This document shows positions 7,711 to 16,472 of a DNA stretch of 64,000 bases, piece after piece; positions within the stretch are counted from its first letter, which is position 1; every line of letters starts with the position of its first letter. Position numbers and translations under genes: made by a program. Under the pieces are notes generated by a model. That model worked only from the letters and a program-made list of their open reading frames with translations. It was not told the origin of the DNA and ran no database searches. This DNA comes from Bacteroidetes Order II. bacterium (lineage in GTDB: Bacteria; Bacteroidota; Rhodothermia; Rhodothermales; UBA2364), in the NCBI GenBank assembly GCA_016788705.1, contig JAEUSQ010000027.1:65572-129571 (forward strand). Direction: 5' to 3'.

Positions 7711-8955
7711 TTACAAATACGTGTCTTCAATGAGCTTGCTACATTGGGCCTGCATTTCCTTCGCGCCTTTACGGGCAGAAATGGCGCCACTCATCACCAA
7801 TTGATATGGTCCCCGCATACCGTCCCAAATTTGCCGCAATCGCGGGTTTGTGGGCGTGGGGCGGCTTTGTTTGTATTGTGCAATGGCACCTTTTAGTAAA
7901 TCAGGCGGATTGGCAGTTACTTTGTCAAAAACAGATTTATACACCGGAATGGTAGAGAGTTTATTCACCATCTCCGTTTGCACATCCGCACCCGTAAGAA
8001 AGGAGATCACCTTGCGCACATAGGGCATTTTGTCGGGGCCAACATTCACGTTAATGGAATATCCTTTGGTCATAACGGTGGGGGTTGCCCACAATTGGGT
8101 TTGGTTGTTAAAGGGTAATTTTGCCAGACCAAAGTCTAAATTGGCATCTTTGTACCCTCCCCATGCCCACGGCCCATTAATCACCATCCCTGCTTTTCCT
8201 TCTTTAAACAGCGTTTCGGCGGTGTCGTAATCAATTTCTTTCGGGATGATTTTATGCTTATCCCTAAGGTCCAGAATAAACTGGATGGCATTGGCCGTTT
8301 TATCGTTGTCTAACGTTGGGTTGCCTGTTTTTTCATCAATGACCCACCCCCCAAAAGCGGTCAGAAAGGGCACAAAGAAAAATGGTTCCCGATAGTTCCA
8401 AACGATGGCATATTGATCTGGATTTCCGTCCCCATTGGTATCCTTGGTTAGTTTTTTACCCAAGGCAATCAGTTCATCCAAGGTTTTTGGTGGATTCGGA
8501 ACCATTTTTTTGTTATAAACAAGGGTCAGGTGGTTGCCTACTTGGTCTGCAACCGACCATTTCTTGCCTTCATATACCGCAGCGGCGTCGGGTGTATATC
8601 GGTTCCAAAATGTGGTATTAAAGACACTGTCTAAGGGTTGAATCGTTTTGGTTAGGCTTAACACCCCAATATTATCAGACGGGCCATAGAGAATGTCCGG
8701 GCCAGTTCCGCCCATGGCTGCAATGATGTAATTACTCCGTAGTTCTTCGTTTTCCTTCCACAAAATTTCCACCTGATGATCTTTGTTCAAGGCATTGTAC
8801 CGTTTCACCTGCTGAATCATCAGATTACGTTCAGAGAGGTCTTTTTGGTGCCATACCCGAATGCGAATAGGCCCATCTTGTTTGCGCGAGACTGTTGAGA
8901 AGCCCAAAAAAATGAGGGCAAACAAGACACAAACCCCAATCAGATACTTTAGCAT
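7711..8955 (-). CDS. malE: Maltodextrin-binding protein, MalE type
   Basis: About 414 residues from ATG 8955 (MLKYLIGVCVLFALIFLGF). The longer frame back to 9042 would overlap the preceding gene and begins with non-leader sequence. The mature part has the extracellular solute-binding fold: IRVWHQKDLSERNLM, GGTGPDILYGPSDNIG, WSVADQVGNHLTLVYNKKMV, AGMVINGPWAWGGYKDANLDFG, and a C-terminal GAISARKGAKEMQAQCSKLIE. It captures malto-oligosaccharides and delivers them to MalFG. The leader lacks a lipobox Cys at the expected place and no clear signal-peptidase I site is visible, so the protein may remain anchored by its N-terminal helix. The neighbours (amylase, neopullulanase, MalFG) support the maltodextrin assignment. 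Confidence 0.88.
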   Translation of the reverse strand: MLKYLIGVCVLFALIFLGFSTVSRKQDGPIRIRVWHQKDLSERNLMIQQVKRYNALNKDHQVEILWKENEELRSNYIIAAMGGTGPDILYGPSDNIGVLSLTKTIQPLDSVFNTTFWNRYTPDAAAVYEGKKWSVADQVGNHLTLVYNKKMVPNPPKTLDELIALGKKLTKDTNGDGNPDQYAIVWNYREPFFFVPFLTAFGGWVIDEKTGNPTLDNDKTANAIQFILDLRDKHKIIPKEIDYDTAETLFKEGKAGMVINGPWAWGGYKDANLDFGLAKLPFNNQTQLWATPTVMTKGYSINVNVGPDKMPYVRKVISFLTGADVQTEMVNKLSTIPVYKSVFDKVTANPPDLLKGAIAQYKQSRPTPTNPRLRQIWDGMRGPYQLVMSGAISARKGAKEMQAQCSKLIEDTYL

Positions 8956-9007
8956 AAACAGTTTGTTTTTAAATGGAAAAACATCTCTTTGCAAAATCAA
9001 GATAATG

Positions 9008-10819
9008 TCAAGGGCCGGATTTTGAAAGTACAAAAACAGCACCTGATTCCGGAGGTATCTGGATGGTTAGCCAGCCATCCCGCAACGAGGCGCCAACGGT
9101 TTCGCCCGGAGTAACAACAGCAGGCACCTGAATTTTCCGATAGTTCTTGGCCATTACTCGGATGGTGTGGGGCGACTGACTGGGATTGACCACGACTACG
9201 GCTTGGTCGCCCGCAGGATCTTTCCGACCAAAAGCAAAGGCAGGTTGGGCATCATTCACGTAGAGGATCGAAAAATCGCCGTTTGAAAATACTGGAAAGC
9301 GTTTACGAAACGCAATCATACTTTGATAAAAACCAAAAATAACTTGATCGAAGCGGTTGGGGTCTGGCTTTCGGGCTATTCCACGCGGATCAATGACTTC
9401 GTCGTCATAGTCCAGATCCGCCCAGAGCATGGGTTTTCGGTCATCGGGGTCGTCGCCACCCCACATACCCGCTTCGGTTCCATAATAGATCATGGGCGCT
9501 CCCAGCATGGTGAACCGAAAAAGTTCGATTAAGCGTTGACGGTGCCGCTCTTGTTGGTGGGGTTGCCGAATTTGGTATTGCGGCATCCATCTTGGCGAAT
9601 TGGCGCGATCGTATGGCTCTTTGTCTGCATTTACAATCATAGAGGCCAATCGGTCGGTATCATGTGAATCCGTAAGATTTTGCATGGCAAACGGGCGATC
9701 TCCCGCATACTCGGTCACATGTTTCACTAGGCGCTCGGTGAATTCAGTGGTTTTAATCCGTCCATCAATCAGATAGTCGTGTACGGGGATCGCAAATCCT
9801 TCATAGTTCATGCTTGCAGTAAACCCGCCATCGGTCACCAAAGAGTGGGCTTTATGCCAGACCTCGGTGATGGTAATCGCATTGGGATTTAGTTTCCGGA
9901 CGTGTGCATTCCAGTCGGCCCAAAACCCTACTGGCACTTCGTCTGCCACATCCAAACGCCAGCCATCAATGCCATCTTTAGGGTTCCCATCTCCGTTCGG
10001 ATCCATCCAACGATTGGTAATCGCAAAAACATGTTGCTTCACTTCTGGATGCAGGTCTTTTCCATCGGGCGTATCGGCAAAAACAGGCAGAGCCTCTACA
10101 TCCCACCAACCTTTATATTTAAATTCATTTTCGGGTGTGCCTGGGTTATCAAACGATTTGACCATGTACCAATCTTTATATGGTGATTTTTCTTGTAATT
10201 GAACCAAATTTTTAAACGCAAAAAAATCACGTCCGGAGTGGTTAAATACACCATCTATAATCACCCGGATGCCCCGTTCGTGTGCTTCGTTCACCAAATG
10301 AAGGAACAGTTTATCTGCTGCGGTCCACTTCCAAGTGGCAGGATCTGCGGTTTCCGAAGCGATCAGCGCCAGATCACCTTGGGGATCGGGGCCAAAATAT
10401 GGTTCGATATGATGAAAAGAGGAGGCATCGTATTTGTGCATAGATCGGGCAAAAAACACCGGATTAAAATAAATCCCTGTTATCCCCAATTCCGAGAGGT
10501 ACGGAAGTTTGTCTAAGACCCCTTGCAAGTCTCCGCCATATCGCCGCTGGAATACCATAGGATCATAGAAACTTTTGCTTTCCAGTTCCCACCCCACCCG
10601 TTCATACCAATCCCCTGTCCAGCGTGCAGGCTGCCAAGAAGCAGGTGCGATATCATGATATTCGATGGATTCGCGGACAGGCTGATTTTTTGAATCGCCG
10701 TCCCGAAATCGTTCCGGAAAAATCTGGTACCAAATAACTTTTTTGGCCCATTCCGGCACCTGGGTTTGTGCCGAGAGGGGAAGGGGCAGGCAAAGTAAGA
10801 AGAAAAATAATTTTTTCAC
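9008..10819 (-). CDS. Exported GH13 cyclomaltodextrinase/neopullulanase-like alpha-glucosidase
   Basis: 603 residues from a GTG start that opens a signal peptide (MKKLFFFLLCLPLPLSA); no ATG nearby would keep it. The GH13 regions are all present: GVFNHSG (region I), GWRLDVADE near residue 286 (Asp nucleophile), ITEVWHKA near 318 (Glu acid/base) and LTDSHDTDR near 386 (third Asp). An early segment (WYQIFPERFRDGDSKNQP) is typical of the neopullulanase/cyclomaltodextrinase branch. It probably cuts malto-oligosaccharides or cyclodextrins released by the amylase so that MalE-FG can import them, acting in the periplasm or at the outer surface. It lies 28 bp after the amylase gene and 52 bp before malE. 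Confidence 0.88.
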   Translation of the reverse strand: MKKLFFFLLCLPLPLSAQTQVPEWAKKVIWYQIFPERFRDGDSKNQPVRESIEYHDIAPASWQPARWTGDWYERVGWELESKSFYDPMVFQRRYGGDLQGVLDKLPYLSELGITGIYFNPVFFARSMHKYDASSFHHIEPYFGPDPQGDLALIASETADPATWKWTAADKLFLHLVNEAHERGIRVIIDGVFNHSGRDFFAFKNLVQLQEKSPYKDWYMVKSFDNPGTPENEFKYKGWWDVEALPVFADTPDGKDLHPEVKQHVFAITNRWMDPNGDGNPKDGIDGWRLDVADEVPVGFWADWNAHVRKLNPNAITITEVWHKAHSLVTDGGFTASMNYEGFAIPVHDYLIDGRIKTTEFTERLVKHVTEYAGDRPFAMQNLTDSHDTDRLASMIVNADKEPYDRANSPRWMPQYQIRQPHQQERHRQRLIELFRFTMLGAPMIYYGTEAGMWGGDDPDDRKPMLWADLDYDDEVIDPRGIARKPDPNRFDQVIFGFYQSMIAFRKRFPVFSNGDFSILYVNDAQPAFAFGRKDPAGDQAVVVVNPSQSPHTIRVMAKNYRKIQVPAVVTPGETVGASLRDGWLTIQIPPESGAVFVLSKSGP

Positions 10820-10847
10820 AAAAAAGTGGGTTTAAGGGCTATTAGGA

Positions 10848-13670
10848 TTATTTAACCAAGGTCAGTTTTTGTGTTTTCACCACATTTCCTGCCTGAAGCC
10901 GCGCCACATACAAACCACTTGGCAGCCCAGAGGCATCAAAAACAATGCGATGGCTTCCCGCTGCATACAAACCTTGGGCAACCACAGCCACTTTTCGGCC
11001 TACGGCATCAAACACTTCAAAGACCACTTCGGAGGTGCTCGGAAGGCTAAATGAAAGGGTTGTAGATGGATTAAAAGGGTTTGGATAATTGGGCTGGAGG
11101 GTAAAGTCATCCGGAATTTGTGCCGTATCCACCTCGGTTGCTACACGGATAAGGCCAGGTTCTGGGGTAGGTAGTAGCTGGGTGGTATAAATCCGGAATT
11201 CACCCGGCAAGAGCGAAATGCCTTCTTGGGTATTCGTTACGTTCAGTGCATTCCCGCTAAAGAAATCGTACCATGTTCCTGTTTGCTGAAAATTGGGGTT
11301 TACCGACATGGTGGTCACGCTAAAATTGGCCACAATGGTCGCCTTCATGGTGGGGTGGGTCAGGTTGATGCGTTTAACGGGTTGACTCAAGGATTGTGTA
11401 ACCACGGTTGTGGGATCATGGAATACCGGATTGGCGCGTCGCATATTAATAATGGCTGCCCATGTTTTGTATAAGCGATACCGGACCTCGTCTTGGGCAT
11501 AAGTCCAGCGTACTGGTTTTTCGCCGGTGCGGCCATTGTAGTCTATAGCAAAATCATAGCCCAATTCACCAAATTGCCAGATCATTTTGGGGCCTGGAAC
11601 GGTAAAAAACAGGGCCCCAGCAGCTTTCATGCGCTCAATCGCCACCCATAAGTCCTTGATCTTGTAATCCCCTAATGCATTGCCATACAACAAATTTTTG
11701 ACCATCAGTCGTTCTTCGTCGTGGCTTTCCATATATGAAATCAGGTTGGCCTTGCTCCATCCCCGTTGTCCAAAATAGGCCCACTCAAAATTGGATTTTC
11801 CGCCATCATGGTAGCCCATCGTCGCTTCATTAAAGTTTCCATTTGCATTGCCCCAAAGCATCATCCCAGGCCTATCGGCAGTGGTTCCATATTCCGCCAG
11901 TTCTTTTTCCTCGCGGTTTTCTGCAAAGTGTTCTAAGATGACATAGGCGGCAGGATCGGTATTCCAAATGGCGTCAGCCATTCGTTTGAGGATACGTACC
12001 CGTGAGGCATCATAATTACCCATCGTCGCCTCGGTACTGACGGTTTGGGTAAACCCTTTTGAAAGATCAAATCGGAAGCCATCTACCTTAAATTCATTGA
12101 GCCAATAGGCATTTGCTCGATCCATCAGTTCTTGCATTTGCCACGCTTCGTGATTGGCATCATTAAATACATTGTAGGGATGTTTTGCGGTCGTATTTAG
12201 CCAATAGTTATCTGTGGTAATGGCCGCAGAAGGGTCTCCTTTGGGACTTGTATTATATAATCGAGCAAATGGCGAAGATCCGGTTTGGTGATTATATACC
12301 ACATCTATGATCACCGCCATATTTCGTTTATGGCACTCGTCAATCAGTTTTTTAAGGGCCTCGGCAGTGCCATAATACTTATCCGGCGCAAAATAGAACT
12401 TAGGGTTATAACCCCAAGATAAGTTGCCATCAAATTCTTGGACCGGCATCAGTTGAATCGCATTGACTCCCAGTTTTTGCAAATAACCAAGGGTGTCAAT
12501 AACCGACTGATACGAACGTTGGACCGTAAAATCGCGTATCAACAGTTCATATATGACCAACTCACTCTGCTTCGGACGTTGGTAGCCTGTCGCGGTCCAG
12601 TTATAGGCCGCTTTATTCGTTTGAAGCACCGAAACGTCGTACTCCGTTTTACCTGTTGGATATGCTTTGAGGCCCGGATAGTTGGAAGACGAAATAAAGC
12701 CATCATTGGAGGGATCCAGAATTTTGGTGGCAAAAGGATCCGCCACCTTAATTTTACCATCCACATAGTATTGATACGCATATTCTACACCGGGCGTAAG
12801 GCCAGTAATTTTCAGCCACCAATAAACCCGATCAACAGCCGTAGAGTCTTTTTTCATCAGATACTCTGGACGCACTTCCCAATTGTTAAAGTCTCCGATC
12901 ACATACACATATTCTTTCTTCGGTGCGTATAAGACAAAGGTGGCTTCGGTAGGTGCCCCCGGATGGTAATTTATGCCCTCCACCATACCGCTCGGACGCG
13001 GCGCTTTGGTAACAACGGGCTTAGCCTCGGCTTTCAACTCGGCAGTGGCGGTCTTGCCATCGGCATCCGTAAAGGTAACTTTAAAACCCGTGCCACCGAG
13101 GAGCGGAGCCGCAGGTACATACCTAAAAATCCCTGTTGTGGCCTCAAAATGTGTCAAGCCGTCGGTATAAGCAACCCCATTTATTTCATAGTCTATTTTA
13201 GTAATCGTTTTTGACGAGAAAAGTCCCGCAGAAAAAGCCTTGACTTGTCCCGCAGTATTGACTTCGCGAGCCGGTTGGAAAACCATTGGATTTGTGACGT
13301 CCAACACCGAGTTATTGTTATCTGCTGGGTTGATTTTGGGGTTAAGGGGGTCAGAAATCCAAGCATTACTTGTACCAGACGTATTCAGATGTAGGTGCAT
13401 CTTGTACATATACGACTGTCCGGCAATGAGCGAAATGGTCTTTTTATAAAACGCACCGGACGCATCTAAGTCCATCTGCGACACGGCCCCTGCTGCAATC
13501 ACACCCGAAGCATTTGGCCCCCAATTATTAAATTGTCCCGGAACAAAAACCCGAACGGGCGGGGCAGCATTCGGCTCCGGAATGTAGCGAAAGGTCACAT
13601 TGACCGTTTGTCCGGCGAGGGTCCACGGAGCGAGAAGCAGAAGGCATAAGCCAAGCCAACGTTTTAGCAT
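10848..13670 (-). CDS. Secreted GH13 alpha-amylase/pullulanase-like enzyme with T9SS sorting domain
   Basis: 940 residues. A signal peptide is followed by two starch-binding/early-set domains (CBM48-like: VRVFVPGQFNNWG near 40, and VYVIGDFNNWEVRPEY near 260) and the GH13 barrel (about 375-770). The catalytic residues lie in GFRFDLSKG (Asp, about 533), VILEHFAEN (Glu, about 580) and SHDEER (Asp, about 651). The last 85 residues (LQPNYPNPFNPSTTLSFSLP, GLPSGLYVARLQAGN, TQKLTLVK) are a type A T9SS sorting domain, so the enzyme is probably exported across the outer membrane and anchored or released. It is the first gene of the operon and should start starch/glycogen breakdown at the cell surface. 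Confidence 0.9.
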   Translation of the reverse strand: MLKRWLGLCLLLLAPWTLAGQTVNVTFRYIPEPNAAPPVRVFVPGQFNNWGPNASGVIAAGAVSQMDLDASGAFYKKTISLIAGQSYMYKMHLHLNTSGTSNAWISDPLNPKINPADNNNSVLDVTNPMVFQPAREVNTAGQVKAFSAGLFSSKTITKIDYEINGVAYTDGLTHFEATTGIFRYVPAAPLLGGTGFKVTFTDADGKTATAELKAEAKPVVTKAPRPSGMVEGINYHPGAPTEATFVLYAPKKEYVYVIGDFNNWEVRPEYLMKKDSTAVDRVYWWLKITGLTPGVEYAYQYYVDGKIKVADPFATKILDPSNDGFISSSNYPGLKAYPTGKTEYDVSVLQTNKAAYNWTATGYQRPKQSELVIYELLIRDFTVQRSYQSVIDTLGYLQKLGVNAIQLMPVQEFDGNLSWGYNPKFYFAPDKYYGTAEALKKLIDECHKRNMAVIIDVVYNHQTGSSPFARLYNTSPKGDPSAAITTDNYWLNTTAKHPYNVFNDANHEAWQMQELMDRANAYWLNEFKVDGFRFDLSKGFTQTVSTEATMGNYDASRVRILKRMADAIWNTDPAAYVILEHFAENREEKELAEYGTTADRPGMMLWGNANGNFNEATMGYHDGGKSNFEWAYFGQRGWSKANLISYMESHDEERLMVKNLLYGNALGDYKIKDLWVAIERMKAAGALFFTVPGPKMIWQFGELGYDFAIDYNGRTGEKPVRWTYAQDEVRYRLYKTWAAIINMRRANPVFHDPTTVVTQSLSQPVKRINLTHPTMKATIVANFSVTTMSVNPNFQQTGTWYDFFSGNALNVTNTQEGISLLPGEFRIYTTQLLPTPEPGLIRVATEVDTAQIPDDFTLQPNYPNPFNPSTTLSFSLPSTSEVVFEVFDAVGRKVAVVAQGLYAAGSHRIVFDASGLPSGLYVARLQAGNVVKTQKLTLVK

Positions 13671-13712
13671 AAAATATGGGGTTTAAAATTCTCTGATAGA
13701 ATGGTCTTTGGG

Positions 13713-13744
13713 TAAATATAAGGTAAAATCGCTTAAACGAGAAA
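13713..13744 (-). promoter_or_regulatory. Promoter of the maltodextrin operon
   Basis: On the minus strand, TTTC (13744-13741), exactly 20 bases, then TATATTTA (13720-13713) match the Bacteroidota primary-sigma promoter TTTG-N19/20-TAnnTTTG. It lies about 43 bp before the amylase ATG at 13670. The -33 element overlaps the first AAGCGCTT operator. Confidence 0.55.
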
Positions 13745-13798
13745 GCGCTTACACCTGTCAATTATGGAGATTGTGACAAATGAAGTAAGCGCTTGCAC
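13741..13798. promoter_or_regulatory. Two LacI/GalR-family operators upstream of the maltodextrin operon
   Basis: The palindromic core AAGCGCTT occurs twice: at 13743-13750 (GAAAGCGCTTAC) and 13787-13794 (GTAAGCGCTTGC), 44 bp apart centre to centre, about four helical turns. This core is typical of LacI-family sites for sugar operons, including MalR-like and CcpA-like sites. Site 1 overlaps the -33 box, so a bound repressor would block the promoter, and the spacing would allow a DNA loop. No LacI-family gene lies in the window. The rest of 13800-13983 holds no gene that I can see. Confidence 0.65.
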
Positions 13799-13983
13799 TA
13801 TGAGTTGATTCGGAAGGGCTTTTGCAAAAACCCGTTAGACAATAATGCGAAAAGAAGATAAGTCTCTGCCCTGAAACTACCAAGACGCGATGCTCCAGTT
13901 CTTCAGAGTGCTTTTATTGATACGATAGGTAGTGGCCTGTTTTTGACTTTTTCCGAGAAGCGACTTGACCTCCCCTTCATGCT

Positions 13984-14694
13984 TTATTCAATGATTGGTG
14001 TAACAAATTTATACCCCACTCCTTTTATGGTCTCGATGCGCATCTCACCGATCTTACGGCGAATTTTTCGGACGTGTACATCTACGGTTCGTACCACTAC
14101 ATAGACATCACTCCCCCAAATTTCCTCCAGCAGGTCATCACGGGTAAATACCGTTCCCGGATACGAAGCAAGTAAAAACAGGAGTTCAAATTCTTTCTTG
14201 GGAAGTTTGATCGGTTTGCCTTGCAAGCGAACCACATATTCTTCTCGGTTGATTTCAATATCCGGAAATTGCAGGATTTGTGGGCCATCCGTCGATTTCC
14301 GGGTACGCCGCAAAACAGCCTGTACCCGACTCACCAGCAAACGCGGAGAGACGGGCTTGGTCAGGTAATCATCCGCTCCAGCTTCAAGGCCCAACACTTC
14401 ACTTTCCTCGTTCATCTTTGCTGTAAGCATGATAATAGGCGTATGTGCAATAGGTTCTTCGGCCCGAATGGCCTTGCAAACAAAAACACCGTCTAAACCA
14501 GGCATCATGATGTCTAAAATCACGAGATCGGGTTTTATCTTGCGCGTTTTTTCCAATCCCTCGGCGCCATTAAACGCCAATTGGGTGGCGTATCCGGCTT
14601 TGTTCAGGTTATACTTTAGCAATTCCAATATATCCGGCTCGTCGTCTATGAGCAAGATAGTGGCTAACGCTGTACTGTGTGGGCGTGCTGGCAT
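13984..14694 (-). CDS. OmpR/PhoB-family response regulator
   Basis: 236 residues. The receiver domain has the acidic pair in LLIDDEPDILELL (about 14-26), the phospho-acceptor in VILDIMMPGLDG (about 59-70), the Thr switch in PIIMLTAK and the Lys in YLTKPVSPRLLVSRV. The C-terminal winged helix (about 140-232) ends with FTRDDLLEEIWGSDVY, VRTVDVHVRKIRRKIG and IKGVGYKF, as in DNA-binding PhoB/OmpR proteins. No partner histidine kinase is adjacent. It overlaps the degenerate receiver gene upstream by 31 bp, so the two are probably translationally coupled and may work together. Confidence 0.9.
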   Translation of the reverse strand: MPARPHSTALATILLIDDEPDILELLKYNLNKAGYATQLAFNGAEGLEKTRKIKPDLVILDIMMPGLDGVFVCKAIRAEEPIAHTPIIMLTAKMNEESEVLGLEAGADDYLTKPVSPRLLVSRVQAVLRRTRKSTDGPQILQFPDIEINREEYVVRLQGKPIKLPKKEFELLFLLASYPGTVFTRDDLLEEIWGSDVYVVVRTVDVHVRKIRRKIGEMRIETIKGVGYKFVTPIIE

Positions 14695-15110
14695 GAAAAA
14701 AGGGGGTTATAAGGGGTAGGGGTGCGGCGAAGCAAAACACGAAGACGCGCTACCAATCGTGTAAAAGAAATCGGCTTTTGCAGATACGCATCTATTCCAC
14801 TGTCTAATGCCTCGGCTTCGTGACGAATGGCTTCGTGCGAAAGTGGTAACCGCGATGGGCCTACCAGCGCCAATATCGGAATACGATACGCATCTAATAC
14901 AGCCCGAAACTGGGGGGCTTTCCGGATAAATTCCAGATCAAAAACCTCCATCTCTAATAAGATGACACAAGGCTCCGATGACCATTGTCGGGCTACCCGT
15001 TCTTCTCCATGCCGGATATGATGAAAAACAAAGCCTTCGGCTACCAGATACTCCGTTTGTATCGGGTTCCGAAGATTGCCGGCAGGGACATAAAGAATGT
15101 TTCCAGACAT
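14664..15110 (-). CDS. Degenerate (pseudo-)receiver domain protein
   Basis: 148 residues with the outline of a CheY-like domain but most phosphorylation residues changed. The beta-1 acidic pair is missing (ILYVPAG instead of ILxVDDD). The acceptor Asp position reads VILLEMEVFD, so Asp is replaced by Glu. The beta-4 Thr/Ser position is Val (ILALVG). The beta-5 Lys is kept (YLQKPISFTRLVARLRVLLR) and the last helix is typical. An Asp-to-Glu change can mimic phosphate, so the protein may be locked in one state. It has no output domain. Its 3' end overlaps the start of the OmpR regulator by 31 bp, suggesting that it modulates that protein, for example by forming mixed dimers through helix 5. The assignment rests on fold pattern only. 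Confidence 0.65.
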   Translation of the reverse strand: MSGNILYVPAGNLRNPIQTEYLVAEGFVFHHIRHGEERVARQWSSEPCVILLEMEVFDLEFIRKAPQFRAVLDAYRIPILALVGPSRLPLSHEAIRHEAEALDSGIDAYLQKPISFTRLVARLRVLLRRTPTPYNPLFSCQHAHTVQR

Positions 15111-15248
15111 GAAGGGTTTGCGTCATATTTTACGTGAAGATAGCCTTCCGAGATTGCGAAATGATTAGCCACATATTACCCTTGCGTTACCGAACACACA
15201 GTATTCCTACCTGTGGCCATTAGTAAATTGATTTTTTATGTATTTCAT

Positions 15249-15977
15249 ATGGACTTCTTACCAGAATTATTTGTAAACAACCGCACTTGGGCCGCGACGC
15301 TTGCGGAACAAGACCCCGACTTGTTTGAAAAAATGGCCACACAGCAAAATCCAGAAATTCTCTGGATCGGTTGCTCCGATAGCCGTGTACCCGCTAATCA
15401 GATTGTTGGCCTGTTGCCCGGCGAGTTGTTTGTTCACCGAAACGTGGCCAATATGGTGCATCATACCGATATGAACTGCCTCTCGGTCATGCAATACGCC
15501 ATCGAAATGCTACACATCCGCCACATCATTGTGTGCGGCCACTATGGATGCGGAGGTGTAAAATCGGTTGTAGATTCAACCCGTCATGGACTGATTGACA
15601 ACTGGTTACAGCCCATCAAAGAAGTATATAAACGACATGAAGCCCTTTTTCCGCCAGATTTATCACACAAAGACCGGATCAACCGTCTATGCGAATTGAA
15701 TGTCGTGGAGCAAGTGTACAATGTAAGTCAATCTACCGTCGTGCAAAATGCATGGGAACGTGGCCATTCTCTTACCTTACACGCCTGGATTTATGGTCTT
15801 CACGATGGCCTCCTGCGCGACCTTGGCATGTGTATTGCCAACCAAGAAGAAGTGGAACCGCTGTATATTCAAGCACTCGAATTACTCGAAGCAGCAAATG
15901 TAGTAGTCCCCACCGAATCTCAGATCAATGAATCTTTGATCAAACAAGAATCCCTTTCTTCAACCTCGAATCATTGA
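15249..15977 (+). CDS. can: Beta-class carbonic anhydrase
   Basis: 242 residues from ATG 15249 (MDFLPELFVNNRTWA); an earlier ATG at 15213 would add a non-conserved hydrophobic leader. The zinc site is intact: Cys in IGCSDSRVPANQI (about 42), with its Asp-Arg dyad, and His and Cys in CGHYGCGGV (about 97-101). HRNVANMV is the other conserved block. The enzyme interconverts CO2 and bicarbonate in the cytoplasm, supplying bicarbonate for carboxylases. Length and spacing match the E. coli Can-type clade. The GNAT gene begins three bases after its stop, so both are likely on one transcript. Confidence 0.92.
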   Translation: MDFLPELFVNNRTWAATLAEQDPDLFEKMATQQNPEILWIGCSDSRVPANQIVGLLPGELFVHRNVANMVHHTDMNCLSVMQYAIEMLHIRHIIVCGHYGCGGVKSVVDSTRHGLIDNWLQPIKEVYKRHEALFPPDLSHKDRINRLCELNVVEQVYNVSQSTVVQNAWERGHSLTLHAWIYGLHDGLLRDLGMCIANQEEVEPLYIQALELLEAANVVVPTESQINESLIKQESLSSTSNH

Positions 15978-15980
15978 CCC

Positions 15981-16472
15981 ATGACCATCCATCCTGCTCA
16001 GATTACACTTAAAATAGCCACCTCTTCTGAAGACTTCCGTTCTGCCCGCCAGCTCATTGAAGACTATGCCCGCTTTTTAGATGTGGATTTGTGTTTCCAG
16101 AACTTTGCCCAAGAATTGGAAGGATTATCCACCATGTATGGCCCACCTGACGGCTGCCAACTGCTCGCCTTCCACGATAACCAATTGGCAGGTGGCGTGG
16201 GCCTTAGGCGTTTTAATGAAGAATGGTGTGAAATGAAACGCCTTTATGTGTATCCTTCATTTAACGGTTTGGGAATCGGCACGTTGTTGGTAGATGCAGT
16301 GATTGCAGAAGCCAGACGCTTAGCTTATAAACAAATGGTCTTAGATACCATTCCTAAACTGGATACCGCCTTGCAAATGTACTTTAGGCGTGGATTTTAT
16401 GAAATACCGCCCTATTACAACAATCCATACCGCCACACTACCAAGGTGTACTTTCTGGCATTATCACTTTAG
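15981..16472 (+). CDS. GNAT-family N-acetyltransferase
   Basis: 163 residues. The acetyl-CoA-binding motif is seen as MKRLYVYPSFNGLGIGTLLVDAVI (motif A, with the NGLGIG turn), followed by EARRLAYKQMVLDTIPKLDTALQMYFRRGFYEIPPYYNNP, the usual C-terminal half of small GNAT proteins. The N-terminus (EDFRSARQLIEDYARFL) is like a group of GNATs often annotated only as acetyltransferases; the acceptor (amino acid, amine or protein) is unknown. It lies three bases downstream of the carbonic anhydrase gene and is probably co-transcribed with it. Confidence 0.85.
   Translation: MTIHPAQITLKIATSSEDFRSARQLIEDYARFLDVDLCFQNFAQELEGLSTMYGPPDGCQLLAFHDNQLAGGVGLRRFNEEWCEMKRLYVYPSFNGLGIGTLLVDAVIAEARRLAYKQMVLDTIPKLDTALQMYFRRGFYEIPPYYNNPYRHTTKVYFLALSL

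Noticed and set aside
9043-9100. Long N-terminal form of MalE overlapping the neopullulanase gene
   Set aside because: The longer frame starts inside the preceding gene with non-leader sequence; ATG 8955 opens a good hydrophobic leader without overlap.
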